From: Candidatus Gallimonas caecicola
Lineage (GTDB): Bacteria; Bacillota; Clostridia; Christensenellales; Borkfalkiaceae
NCBI GenBank assembly: GCA_904394195.1
Contig: CAJFNH010000001.1
Coordinates: forward strand, 1-46,633
Direction: 5' to 3'
Length of the DNA stretch: 46,633 nucleotides
In this document: positions 24,892 to 33,089 of the stretch, piece by piece
Position numbering within the stretch: the first letter of the stretch is position 1
Layout of the letters: every line of letters starts with the position of its first letter
The notes under the pieces: model-generated
The model's input: only the letters and a program-made list of their open reading frames with translations
What the model was told of the DNA's origin: nothing
Databases searched by the model: none
Translations under genes and position numbers: made by a program

Positions 24892-25590
24892 TTAAGAATC
24901 ACGGCGAAGATCTGAACCTTTGCTCAAAGATTCGCGTGAACCAAATATCGCCGTTCCCAGCCGTATCATGTTTGCGCCGTGCGCAAGGCAGAGTTCCCAG
25001 TCGCCGCTCATGCCCATGGAGAGGTGGCGGATATCGCCGTCGTGCGCCCTTGCGCGGTCGTACAGCGCGCGCATCTCGTCCGCAAGGCGGGCAAGCAGAA
25101 CGCTGTCGTCCGAAAGGGGGAGCATCGCCATAAACCCGCACACCTTCAGCCCCTGCATGCCGCGCACGCGCTCGTATGCGGCATATGCTTCGTTCAGGGA
25201 ATAGCCGCTCTTGGAAAGTTCGCAGCCGATATTCACTTCGATGAGCACGTTTGTCACAACGCCCGCGCGCTGCGAACGCACGGCAAGTTCTTCGGCAAGC
25301 TCGTCCCTGTCGAGCGAGTGGATAAGGCAGGTCTTTCCGATCAGGTATTTGACCTTGTTGGTCTGCAGGTGCCCGATGAAGTGACGCCTGCCGCCGTGCA
25401 CAAGGTCGTATTTTTCGCGAAATTCCTGCACCTTGTTTTCGCCGATATCGGTGATGCCCGCCGCGATCGCCTCGTTGATCTCCTGCGCCGTGCGCGTCTT
25501 GGTCGCCGCCACCAGCGTGACGCTCTCGCCAAAGCTGTTGCCCGATTTGATTTTATCAAGATAATATCCGACGTTTTCCGCAATGCTCAT
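24892..25590 (-). CDS. YggS-family pyridoxal phosphate homeostasis protein
   Basis: 232 aa, single PLP-binding TIM-barrel (PLPBP/YggS), which buffers PLP and affects amino-acid pools. The lysine that binds PLP is K31 in LVAATKTR; further family blocks are GENKVQEFREKY, HFIGHLQTNKVKYLI, and LSMGMSGDWELCLAHGANMIRLGTAIFG near the C-terminus. The ATG is preceded by no ribosome-binding site and lies only 3 nt from the predicted transcription start of a consensus promoter. It is often next to cell-division genes in Bacillota; not so here. Confidence 0.93.
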   Translation of the reverse strand: MSIAENVGYYLDKIKSGNSFGESVTLVAATKTRTAQEINEAIAAGITDIGENKVQEFREKYDLVHGGRRHFIGHLQTNKVKYLIGKTCLIHSLDRDELAEELAVRSQRAGVVTNVLIEVNIGCELSKSGYSLNEAYAAYERVRGMQGLKVCGFMAMLPLSDDSVLLARLADEMRALYDRARAHDGDIRHLSMGMSGDWELCLAHGANMIRLGTAIFGSRESLSKGSDLRRDS

Positions 25591-25599
25591 AGCGCCTAT

Positions 25600-25628
25600 A
25601 TTATACCGTTCCGCCGTCCGCCTGTCAA
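25600..25628 (-). promoter_or_regulatory. Consensus promoter of yggS
   Basis: Read on the minus strand: TTGACA (25628-25623), 17 nt, TATAAT (25605-25600). The predicted +1 is about 25593, 3 nt before the start codon. Confidence 0.9.
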
Positions 25629-25666
25629 TAAAATCGCACGGCTGCGCGCAAATCGTCCTTCAGGGG

Positions 25667-25693
25667 TTGACATCGGGGGGGACGTGTTATCAT
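25667..25693 (+). promoter_or_regulatory. Probable promoter of the kinase-isomerase pair
   Basis: TTGACA (25667-25672), 15-nt spacer, TATCAT (25688-25693). The spacer is short, so strength may be low or activator-dependent. It is divergent from the yggS promoter. Confidence 0.55.
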
Positions 25694-25730
25694 GGTATCG
25701 GAGCAAGCTATGCTTCAAGGAGATTTTCGT

Positions 25731-26747
25731 ATGAAAAAGAGGGCATGGAAGGGGCTTGCGATCGCGGCGGCGGCGATCACGCTGGGTGCGGGACTTTTGT
25801 TTGCCGGGTGCGATACGCAGGCGGACGGCACAGACGCGCTCTCCGAAGTTTATGCGCAGGCGGTGGAACTCGGCTACGAGGGCACGCTGGAAGATTTCAT
25901 CGCGCAGCTGCGCGGAGAGGACGGCAAGTCTGCGGCGGAGGACGTGCTCGTTACGGGCGGCGGCCCCGTTGCCAACGCGCTCGTCGCCTGTGCCCGGCTC
26001 GGCATGCACGCCTCCTATGCGGGCGTGCTGTCCGACGACGCGTCGGGCGCCTTCCTGCAGGAGGACTTCGTCCGCTGCGGCGTTGCAACAGACCTCATAA
26101 AAAGGGCGGCGGGACGGGCTTTTACCTCTTATATCCTGCTTTCGCGCAGTAGCGGCACGCGCACGGTCGTCTTTGACCGCGGCACGTTGAAGGGCCCTTC
26201 GCCCGAGCAATGCCGTGCGGCGGCAGAGCGTGCGGATATCCTGCATCTGGACGGGAATTTTTTGGAGAGCGCGCTCTGCGCGGCGGCGTACGCAAAGGAG
26301 CGCGGCGTGAAGGTGAGCCTGGACGCGGGCGGTCTGTATGAGGGCATCGAGCGACTTCTGCCCTATGTCGATCTGCTCATCCCGTCCGAGGAATTTGCGC
26401 TCGGCATCACGGGCGCGGCAACGGCGCGCGAGGCCGCCCTGCAGCTTGCGCGGCGTTACTCGCCCGAACGGCTCGTGATCACGCAGGGCAGTCGGGGCGG
26501 GGTGTACCTGCAGGGAGGGGAGGTCATGGCTTACCGCGCATGGCCCGTCGACTGCGCCGACAGCAACGGCGCGGGGGACGTCTTTCACGGCGCTTATCTT
26601 GCGGCGTATGCCGATGGACTGGATGCGGGGGCGTGCTGCCGCTTTGCGGGCGCCGTCTCCGCCCTCAAATGTACGAAAGTGGGCGTGCGCGCAGCGATCC
26701 CGGATCGCGCGCAGACGCTGCAATTTATGGAGGAACATCAATGCTGA
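25731..26747 (+). CDS. PfkB-family sugar kinase with lipoprotein-like N-terminus (chimera)
   Basis: 338 aa. From residue 70 on it is a PfkB/ribokinase-type carbohydrate kinase: GGGPVANALVACARLG (76-91), and the catalytic GAGD (D283) in DSNGAGDVFHGA. Residues 1-67 do not belong to that fold. They are a basic start, a hydrophobic stretch and a near-lipobox LFAG|C (C27, Phe at -3), then LGYEGTLEDFIAQLRGEDGK, a module common at the start of large clostridial surface lipoproteins. The usual first kinase strand, with its substrate-binding Asp, is missing. The start is fixed by AAGGAG. It overlaps the isomerase gene by 7 nt. It may be a genomic fusion by deletion, a decaying gene, or an assembly error. 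Confidence 0.75.
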   Translation: MKKRAWKGLAIAAAAITLGAGLLFAGCDTQADGTDALSEVYAQAVELGYEGTLEDFIAQLRGEDGKSAAEDVLVTGGGPVANALVACARLGMHASYAGVLSDDASGAFLQEDFVRCGVATDLIKRAAGRAFTSYILLSRSSGTRTVVFDRGTLKGPSPEQCRAAAERADILHLDGNFLESALCAAAYAKERGVKVSLDAGGLYEGIERLLPYVDLLIPSEEFALGITGAATAREAALQLARRYSPERLVITQGSRGGVYLQGGEVMAYRAWPVDCADSNGAGDVFHGAYLAAYADGLDAGACCRFAGAVSALKCTKVGVRAAIPDRAQTLQFMEEHQC

Positions 26748-28144
26748 ACTATGCACTCAAGATCGGACTGCTGCCCATCCGCCGCTGGATCAAGGAACCG
26801 CCCAAGCGCATCGGCATCTTTCAGTCCGATTACGCCGTGGAAAACAAGCGCGAGATCGTCGCATGGGTCAAAGAACACTATACCGACGAGATCACGCAGT
26901 TTGTCGACATCGATTTTCTCAACGAGGAGGGGATCCTGTTCGACGAGCGCGACTGCGAGCGCGTTGCCGATTACTTCATGCAGCAGAAGATCGACGCGCT
27001 GTTTATCATCAACTGCAATTTCGGCATGGAAAACTGCGCTGGCGGCGTTGCCAAGCGGCTGCATGTTCCCACGCTGCTCTGGGGACCGCGCGACAGGAAT
27101 TTTTCGGGCGGCATCCGCTATACCGATACGCAGTGCGGGCTGTTTGCCATGAGCAAGCAGCTCACGCGCAACAACGTCAAATTCACTTATATCGAGAACT
27201 GCGACCTGCGCTCGCCCGTATTCGACAGGGGGCTGCGCAGCTTTTTCTCGGTCGCATGTATGGTCAGGAATTTCAAAAATCTGCATATCCTGCAGGTGGG
27301 AACGCGCATCAAGCCCTTCCGTTCCATCATGTACAACGAGCTGGAATTGTGCGAAAAATTCGGCGTCGATATCAGCATCTTCAACCTTGCCGAAGCCAAA
27401 AATGACCTTGACCGCATCTGGCAGGAGCGGCAGGCGGCGCTGGAGGGGGACCTTGTTTCCCTCAAACGCACCTTCGATTGTGGCGAACTCGACGATGAGA
27501 CGCTCAAAAAGATGCTCGCCATCGTCTATTACTACGAAGAACTTGCAAAGGCGAACGACTGCAATATCATCAGCTCGGAGTGCTGGACGGGCATCACGCT
27601 CGGCTGGGGGGCAAATCCTTGCCTTGCCATGTGCCTGCTCGCCGACCGGGGCGTGTATGTCACCTGCGAGTGGGATATCCACATGACGATCACCAACGTG
27701 CTGCTTCTTTCGGCAACGCGCGGCAGGGAGGCTCCCATCCAGGGCGAATTTACCTGCCGTCATCCTGAAAACGAGAACGCGGAATTGCTCTGGCACTGCG
27801 GGCCCTTCCCGCTACGCTATAAGGCGGAGGGCGTCAGGCCCCGGCTGTACAATACCAAGCCGACCTTCCGTCTGCGCGACGGAACGTACACCATTGCGCG
27901 CTTCCAGGCGGACAGGGGGAAATATTATCTGCTCGGCGGCAGCTTTGATACCTGCCCCGGCCCGGAGACGTTCGGGACCTATCTCTGGGCGCAGTTCAAA
28001 GATCTGCCCGCCGTGGAGCGAAAGCTCATCGAGGGGCCGTATATCCACCATATGAGCGAAGTCCCGGGCAACTACGTTGCAGAGCTCAAGGAATTTGCCA
28101 AGTACGCCGGGCTTATCTTCGATCCGATCGAGGACGGGCGGTAG
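26741..28144 (+). CDS. L-fucose/L-arabinose isomerase-family protein
   Basis: 467 aa, related to the sugar ketol-isomerases of the FucI/AraA fold. Near the C-terminal half are the conserved acidic metal-site segments SSECWTGITLGWGANPCLAM and VTCEWDIHMTITN. The N-terminal domain (PKRIGIFQSDYAVEN...) resembles the substrate-specific part that varies in the family, so the sugar cannot be named. Coupled to the sugar kinase by a 7-nt overlap with GGAGG upstream; an isomerase plus kinase pair implies aldose to ketose to phosphate. No transporter or aldolase lies nearby. Confidence 0.8.
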   Translation: MLNYALKIGLLPIRRWIKEPPKRIGIFQSDYAVENKREIVAWVKEHYTDEITQFVDIDFLNEEGILFDERDCERVADYFMQQKIDALFIINCNFGMENCAGGVAKRLHVPTLLWGPRDRNFSGGIRYTDTQCGLFAMSKQLTRNNVKFTYIENCDLRSPVFDRGLRSFFSVACMVRNFKNLHILQVGTRIKPFRSIMYNELELCEKFGVDISIFNLAEAKNDLDRIWQERQAALEGDLVSLKRTFDCGELDDETLKKMLAIVYYYEELAKANDCNIISSECWTGITLGWGANPCLAMCLLADRGVYVTCEWDIHMTITNVLLLSATRGREAPIQGEFTCRHPENENAELLWHCGPFPLRYKAEGVRPRLYNTKPTFRLRDGTYTIARFQADRGKYYLLGGSFDTCPGPETFGTYLWAQFKDLPAVERKLIEGPYIHHMSEVPGNYVAELKEFAKYAGLIFDPIEDGR

Positions 28145-28210
28145 CCCGGTCGGGTTTTATGCAGACGGACGTGCGCAGAGCAGTTGCGCGGGATCTGAAC
28201 GAAACGAAGA

Positions 28211-28241
28211 GGGGCGGGCGGAGAATTTCTCCGTCCGCCCC
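28211..28241. terminator. Hairpin between the convergent isomerase and leuB
   Basis: 14-bp G+C-rich stem (28211-28224 with 28228-28241, one G-T pair), loop ATT. Neither side has a long T-run. Confidence 0.55.
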
Positions 28242-28271
28242 TGCCGATTGCGTTCCGTCCGCAAGGTGGTT

Positions 28272-29348
28272 TCAGATATTGTCTGCAATGCGGCGCGCCA
28301 TCTCATGGCAGCCGATTTTTTTCATGCCTTCCGACAGGATGTCCGCCGTGCGCCAGCCCTCTTCGAGCGTTCTCTCCACGGCGCCTTCGATCGCGGCGTA
28401 TTCGCGCGTCATGCCGAAGGAATCGCGCAGCATCATGGCGGCGGCAAGGATGGTGGCGATGGGGTTGGCAACGTCGCGGCCCGCAATGTCGGGCGCGGAG
28501 CCGTGGATGGGCTCGTACAGCCCGCACGTCGTATCGCCCAGCGAGGAGGAGGCGAGCATGCCGATGGAGCCCGTCACCTGCGCCGCCTCATCCGAGAGGA
28601 TATCGCCGAACATGTTGGAGGTGAGCAAAACGTCGAACTGCGTAGGATCTTTGACGATCTGCATGGCGCAGTTGTCCACCAGCATATCGGCGACGGTCAC
28701 GTCGGGGTAATATTTTGTGGCAAACGCATGCACCGTTCTGCGCCACAGGCGGGAGCTCTCGAGCACGTTCGCCTTATCGACGGAGACGATCCTCCCGCTG
28801 CGCTTTTGCGCCAGTTCGCAGGCGATGCGCGTGATGCGCTCGATCTCTTTCACGGAATACTTCTCGGTATCCCATGCCGTCTCGCCCATGTCGGCGTCCG
28901 TGCATGTGCCGCGTTCGCCGAAGTAGATGCCGCCCGTCAGTTCGCGCACGACGATGATCTCGACGCCCTTCTCCACCAGCTCTCTCTTGAGGGGGGAGGC
29001 GTCGGCGAGCGCGCGCCAGAGCTTTGCGGGGCGGATATTGGAATACAGCCCCATCGCCTTGCGGATGCCCAGAAGTCCCTTTTCGGGGCGCTTGTCGCCG
29101 GGAAGACCGTCCCACTTCGGCCCGCCCACGGCGCCGAGCAGCACGCTGTCCGAAGCAAGGCAGCGCTCCACCGTGTGCGCGGGCAGCGGCTCGCCGCACG
29201 CGTCGATGGCGCATCCGCCCATCAGAAGGGGCTCGAAGGTGAAGGTGTGCCCGTACGTTGCGGCGACTTTTTTCAGCACCTCCACGGCGCCCGCCGTGAT
29301 CTCGGGACCGATGCCGTCGCCTGCAAGAACTGCAATGTGTTTTTTCAT
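28272..29348 (-). CDS. leuB: 3-isopropylmalate dehydrogenase
   Basis: Third leucine step: NAD-dependent oxidation and decarboxylation of 3-isopropylmalate. 358 aa. It starts KKHIAVLAGDGIGPEI, has LLGAVGGPKWD, the substrate loop RELTGGIYFGERG, SVDKANVLESSRLWR, and metal-site Asp in NMFGDILSDEAAQVTGSIGML; the C-terminal GLYEPIHGSAPDIAG binds NAD. The Shine-Dalgarno AGGAGA precedes the ATG; upstream open frame is a shadow of leuD. It is the last gene of the leuC-leuD-leuB unit, 53 nt after leuD; that gap holds a G+C-rich hairpin-like stretch. Confidence 0.97.
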   Translation of the reverse strand: MKKHIAVLAGDGIGPEITAGAVEVLKKVAATYGHTFTFEPLLMGGCAIDACGEPLPAHTVERCLASDSVLLGAVGGPKWDGLPGDKRPEKGLLGIRKAMGLYSNIRPAKLWRALADASPLKRELVEKGVEIIVVRELTGGIYFGERGTCTDADMGETAWDTEKYSVKEIERITRIACELAQKRSGRIVSVDKANVLESSRLWRRTVHAFATKYYPDVTVADMLVDNCAMQIVKDPTQFDVLLTSNMFGDILSDEAAQVTGSIGMLASSSLGDTTCGLYEPIHGSAPDIAGRDVANPIATILAAAMMLRDSFGMTREYAAIEGAVERTLEEGWRTADILSEGMKKIGCHEMARRIADNI

Positions 29349-29401
29349 ATTTTCTCCTGAAAAAGCGCCGCGGCGCCGTCTGCGGGCGGCGCGCCGGACC
29401 T

Positions 29402-29881
29402 TCAGCGGATGCTGTTGATGAGTCCGCCCGCGCTGATGATCTTTTGGATAAATTCGGGGAAGGGCTGTGCGGAAAACAGGGCGCCCGTCGTCTCGTTTCT
29501 GATCTCGCCCTTTGCAAGATCGCAGCTCACGGCATCTCCCGCCCGGATATTTGCGACCGCTTCGGGGCACTCCAAAATGGGCAGCCCGATATTGATGGCG
29601 TTGCGGTAGAAGATGCGCGCGAAGGTGTTGGCAATGACCAGCGAGATGCCGCTTGCCTTGAGGGCGATGGGGGCGTGCTCGCGCGAGGAGCCGCAGCCGA
29701 AGTTGTCCTCGGCAACGAGGATATCGCCCGCCCGTACCGTTTTTATAAAGTCGGGATCGATGTCCTCCATGCAGTGGGCGGCAAGCTCCGCCTCCGACGA
29801 CGTGTTGAGGTAGCGCGCCGGAATGATGACGTCAGTATCCACGTTGCTGCCGTATCTGTGCACCTTTCCTTTCACGATCAT
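29402..29881 (-). CDS. leuD: 3-isopropylmalate dehydratase small subunit
   Basis: 159-aa swivelling domain that completes the aconitase-like active site of LeuCD. Signature NFGCGSSREHAPIALKASGI is present, and the N-terminus (VHRYGSNVDTDVIIPARYLN) matches the short form of LeuD found in Clostridia and archaea. The start overlaps the leuC stop (ATGA), with GGAGGTG upstream. Confidence 0.96.
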   Translation of the reverse strand: MIVKGKVHRYGSNVDTDVIIPARYLNTSSEAELAAHCMEDIDPDFIKTVRAGDILVAEDNFGCGSSREHAPIALKASGISLVIANTFARIFYRNAINIGLPILECPEAVANIRAGDAVSCDLAKGEIRNETTGALFSAQPFPEFIQKIISAGGLINSIR

Positions 29882-31134
29882 TTCAGCACCTCCTTTGCCG
29901 TGGCAAGCCTGCCCAGCACCGCGCTCGCCGCCGCCGTGTAGGGGGAGGCGAGGTAAATTTCGCTCGTGATATGTCCCATGCGTCCCACAAAGTTGCGGTT
30001 GGTGGTGGAAACGCACCGCTCGTGGTCGGCAAGGATGCCCATGTGTCCGCCCAGGCAGGGGCCGCAGGTGGGAGTGGAGACGACGGCGCCCGCGCGGATG
30101 AAGGCCTCCAGAAGGCCCTCTTTCATCGCCTGCAGATACACTTCCTGCGTGGCGGGGATGACGATGCAGCGCACGTTCTTTGCCACCTTCCTTCCCTCCA
30201 GCACCTGCGCCGCCTGCCGCAGGTCGGAGATCCTGCCGTTGGTGCAGGAGCCGATGACCACCTGGTCAATGTCGATATTATCCCAGGACGTATGCGTATT
30301 TTCGGGCAGATGGGGGAAGGCGACGGTGGGCTCCAGGGCGGACAGGTCGATATCGTACGTCGCGTCGTATACGGCGTCGGCGTCCGCTTCGTACACCTTT
30401 GCCGGGCGGCGGAAGCGCCCTTTCATGTAGGCGAGCGCCGCTTCGTCCACGGGGAAGATGCCGTTCTTTGCGCCCGCTTCGATGGCCATGTTGCATACGG
30501 TGAAGCGGTCGTCCATCGAAAGGGCGGCGGTGCCCTCGCCCGTAAATTCCATGCTCTTGTACAGCGCGCCGTCCACGCCGATCATGCCGATGATGTGCAG
30601 GATAAGGTCTTTGCCCGTCACATAAGCGGGAAGGCTCCCGTGCAGCACAAAGCGCAGGGCGGAGGGGACTTTGAACCAGCACCTGCCCGTCATCATGGCG
30701 GCGGCAAGGTCGGTGGAGCCAACGCCCGTGGAAAAGGCGCCCAGCGCGCCGTATGTACAGGTGTGGCTGTCCGCGCCGATCACGCAGTCGCCCGCGCCCA
30801 CGAGCCCCTGTTCGGGCAGCAACGCATGTTCGATGCCCATCGTCCCCACGTCGAAGAAGTGCTCCACTCCCTCGCGCAGGGCAAATGCGCGCGTGCACTT
30901 GACCTGGCACGCCGCCTTGATATCTTTATTGGGCGTAAAGTGGTCCATGACAAGGGCGACCTTGTCCTTATCTTTGACGTGTCCGCCCGCCTTCTCCACC
31001 TCTTTGATGGCAACGGGCGCGGTGATGTCGTTTCCCAGGGCAAGATCGAGCTCCGCTTCGATGAGCTGTCCCGCCGTGACATAGGGCAGCCCCGCATGTG
31101 CGGCAAGGATCTTCTGCGTCATTGTCATCCCCAT
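29878..31134 (-). CDS. leuC: 3-isopropylmalate dehydratase large subunit
   Basis: 418-aa aconitase-type subunit, with LeuD isomerising 2- to 3-isopropylmalate. 4Fe-4S ligands lie in IGSCTNGR and TPTCGPCLGG; GADSHTCTYGALGAFSTGVGSTD is the substrate-side block. Length and sequence match the Clostridia/archaeal type, not the longer E. coli form. Three nearby ATGs exist; the first (31134) is 8 nt from GGAG and is chosen. Further upstream codons lie beyond the predicted transcription start. Homoaconitase activity is possible in this subfamily, but leuB and leuD next door favour leucine synthesis. Confidence 0.95.
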   Translation of the reverse strand: MGMTMTQKILAAHAGLPYVTAGQLIEAELDLALGNDITAPVAIKEVEKAGGHVKDKDKVALVMDHFTPNKDIKAACQVKCTRAFALREGVEHFFDVGTMGIEHALLPEQGLVGAGDCVIGADSHTCTYGALGAFSTGVGSTDLAAAMMTGRCWFKVPSALRFVLHGSLPAYVTGKDLILHIIGMIGVDGALYKSMEFTGEGTAALSMDDRFTVCNMAIEAGAKNGIFPVDEAALAYMKGRFRRPAKVYEADADAVYDATYDIDLSALEPTVAFPHLPENTHTSWDNIDIDQVVIGSCTNGRISDLRQAAQVLEGRKVAKNVRCIVIPATQEVYLQAMKEGLLEAFIRAGAVVSTPTCGPCLGGHMGILADHERCVSTTNRNFVGRMGHITSEIYLASPYTAAASAVLGRLATAKEVLK

Positions 31135-31162
31135 GATCTGCGCTCCTTTTTTCGGATATTTC

Positions 31163-31199
31163 TTGACAAAGTATAGCATATGTGTTATACTTTCGTCAA
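31163..31199. promoter_or_regulatory. Interlocked divergent promoters of leuC and lysR
   Basis: Plus strand: TTGACA (31163-31168), 17 nt, TATACT (31186-31191), for lysR. Minus strand: TTGACG (31199-31194), 18 nt, TATACT (31175-31170), for leuC. The whole block is an imperfect palindrome, so each -35 sits beside the -10 of the other. Only one polymerase can occupy the site at a time. A LysR-type operator with dyad symmetry would overlap it; the AGTATA/TATACT dyad (31170-31191) is a candidate. Confidence 0.85.
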
Positions 31200-31247
31200 T
31201 CATTTAAAAAACGAATAATTACATGGGAGCTATCGGGAAATCGAATT

Positions 31248-32069
31248 GTGAATACGGACAATCTTCGCACTTTTCTGCTGCTGGTAAAACTGAAAAACTT
31301 TACGCGCGTTGCCGAACAGCTCTTCATCGCCCAGTCCACCGTCACCAACCGCATTGCCGAACTGGAGCGGGAGATGGACGTCAAACTGCTGCGGCGGGAC
31401 ACGCGCAACGTGGCGCTCACCGAGGAGGGCAAGACCTTCTATGACTATGCCCGCCGCATCGTAGAGATGGAGGATGCCTGCGTCTCCGCCGTCCGAGGCG
31501 GACTGCGCCAGATCCGCCTGGGGGCGACCAACGCCATCTACGAGGGCGCGCTCAAGGCGCCCATCTTCGAAGGGATCGCGCAGGGCAAACTCTACCGTGT
31601 GACGATCGGGCATACGTCGGGGCTTCTGGAGATGCTCTGGGACGGGCTTCTCGACGTGGCGTACGTCTATCAAGACGTGCGGCGCGCGGGGTACTCGTGC
31701 AGACCGTACTGGCAGGACGAGCTCATCCTGCTCGTGCGTTCGGATAAGAACGGCTTTCCGGGCGGCATCACGCAGGAGCAGCTCAAGGATATCCCCTGCG
31801 CCATGTGCAATTTCTCGCTGCAGGAAGTGGGCTCTTACCTGCGGGAGCTCTTTCCCGCGGGGCATGTGTTCCCCTTTGAGGTGGACAATTCCAACAAGGT
31901 GAAGGATTATCTTGCCGCGGGGCTCGGCTACGCCTTTTTGCCGCGCGGCATCGTGCAGGAGGAGCTTGAAAGCGGGCTTTTGTGCGAGGTCCCGCCCCTT
32001 GACTTCGACCGTATGCCCATCCCCAGTTACTGTATCTGCCGCACGGAGGACGAGGAGCTGTGCCTTTGA
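31248..32069 (+). CDS. LysR-family transcriptional regulator
   Basis: 273 aa. N-terminal winged helix-turn-helix: NTDNLRTFLLLVKLKNFTRVAEQLFIAQSTVTNRIAELEREM, then the linker ending in LTEEGKTFYDYARRI; the C-terminal part is a periplasmic-binding-like effector domain. It is divergent from leuC-D-B and shares their promoter region, so it probably controls leucine synthesis in response to a pathway intermediate; this is inference. I use the GTG at 31248 (GGGA 8 nt upstream), since the in-frame ATG at 31182 lies upstream of the predicted +1. Confidence 0.88.
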   Translation: MNTDNLRTFLLLVKLKNFTRVAEQLFIAQSTVTNRIAELEREMDVKLLRRDTRNVALTEEGKTFYDYARRIVEMEDACVSAVRGGLRQIRLGATNAIYEGALKAPIFEGIAQGKLYRVTIGHTSGLLEMLWDGLLDVAYVYQDVRRAGYSCRPYWQDELILLVRSDKNGFPGGITQEQLKDIPCAMCNFSLQEVGSYLRELFPAGHVFPFEVDNSNKVKDYLAAGLGYAFLPRGIVQEELESGLLCEVPPLDFDRMPIPSYCICRTEDEELCL

Positions 32070-32092
32070 CGGCAGACATTCATGAACGCATT

Positions 32093-32133
32093 GCGGGCGG
32101 TCCGGCATTTGCCGGACCGCCCGCATATTTTTT
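32093..32133 (+). terminator. Strong intrinsic terminator of lysR
   Basis: Perfect 15-bp stem (32093-32107 with 32110-32124) and a following ATATTTTTT tract. Confidence 0.93.
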
Positions 32134-32248
32134 GAAAAAATTTTCCGCAGGCATGCGACCGCGGGATGAAAAAACCGTACTTGAAAGTGAACGGGCATAC
32201 ACGCGCAAAGCTGCGCGGCTATCTTTGCGATTTTTATGGAGGTGACGT

Positions 32249-32962
32249 ATGAACAAACTGGTCATGGCAATGGGCGAGATCGGCGACGACCTCATCCTCT
32301 CCGCCCTGAAAAGCGTGCAGACATCTTCGCCGCAGAGGGGACGTACAGGCGGCAGGGCGGTGGTATATCGTCCCGCGCGCCGGCAACGCGGCGGCGTGCG
32401 GGTGACGGCGCTCGCCGTGGGCGCTCTTGCCCTGTGTGTGGCGCTCATCGTCTGGGCAGCCGTCGCGCTGACGGGAAACCACGCCGAAGATCCGCACGCG
32501 CACGGGGAACAGAAGATCTTTTCCGCCTTCTCCGAAGTGCAGGCATACTATCCGGACGCGGAAATGGCGGCGCGGCTTGCGCAGCTTTCCGGGCAGGTGG
32601 AGCCCGATGTCGAGGGCGTGGCGCTCTACTATGCGCCCGGCACCGACTGGCGCGACAGCGAAAACTGGAACTCCCTGCTGCTGACGGGTTGGACGGCGGA
32701 GGGGGATGTGTTCACCGTGTACTGCCTGTTCGAGGGCACGGCGGGGTACTGGCTCGGCGCCCGCCCCGCCTATGAGAGCGCAGTGCAGGGGCAGATCGGG
32801 GACGTGCAGGTGCATTTTGCCGCGCAGGAATTGGCGGACGGCGAGGTGGACAGCTGGGCGCTCTTTGAGGTGCAGGGCGTCGTGTACGAGGTGCTGACCG
32901 CGAACGATGCGGACGCGGAACTGCGGACGTGGGTGCTGCAGGAGCTGCTGGGGGAAAATTAG
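32249..32962 (+). CDS. Unknown single-pass membrane protein
   Basis: 237 aa, not recognised. It has a cytoplasmic N-terminal segment (about 1-50) starting NKLVMAMGEIGDDLILSAL, with an Arg-rich stretch (41-51), one membrane helix (about residues 53-75, VTALAVGALALCVALIVWAAVAL), and an acidic outer domain of about 160 aa rich in Tyr, Trp and Asp. The N-terminus resembles short segments seen in anti-sigma-like and DUF4367-type clostridial proteins next to sigma-factor genes, but none is adjacent here. The start is well supported by GGAGGTGA. Monocistronic. Confidence 0.7.
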   Translation: MNKLVMAMGEIGDDLILSALKSVQTSSPQRGRTGGRAVVYRPARRQRGGVRVTALAVGALALCVALIVWAAVALTGNHAEDPHAHGEQKIFSAFSEVQAYYPDAEMAARLAQLSGQVEPDVEGVALYYAPGTDWRDSENWNSLLLTGWTAEGDVFTVYCLFEGTAGYWLGARPAYESAVQGQIGDVQVHFAAQELADGEVDSWALFEVQGVVYEVLTANDADAELRTWVLQELLGEN

Positions 32963-33032
32963 GCCGTGTGCGCCGCGCGGCATATGCCGCATACGAAAAA
33001 TATCCCCGAAATAGCCCGCAGGTGTGCGTTAC

Positions 33033-33076
33033 AACACATGCCGCCCGGCGCATTTGCGCCGGGCGGCATGTGTTTT
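33033..33076. terminator. 20-bp hairpin between convergent genes
   Basis: Perfect 20-bp stem (33033-33052 with 33055-33074), loop TT, ending in TTTT on the plus strand. It probably ends the membrane-protein gene (plus) and the ilvD-DUF1292 unit (minus). Confidence 0.8.
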
Positions 33077-33089
33077 CGGATACGGTCCG

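Noticed and set aside
29971..31176. 401-codon plus-strand frame opposite leuC
   Set aside because: Antisense shadow of leuC; no ribosome-binding site and no recognisable domain.
31182..31247. Longer LysR starting at the ATG at 31182
   Set aside because: That codon lies on or upstream of the predicted -10 and +1, has no ribosome-binding site, and the added residues do not belong to the helix-turn-helix domain.
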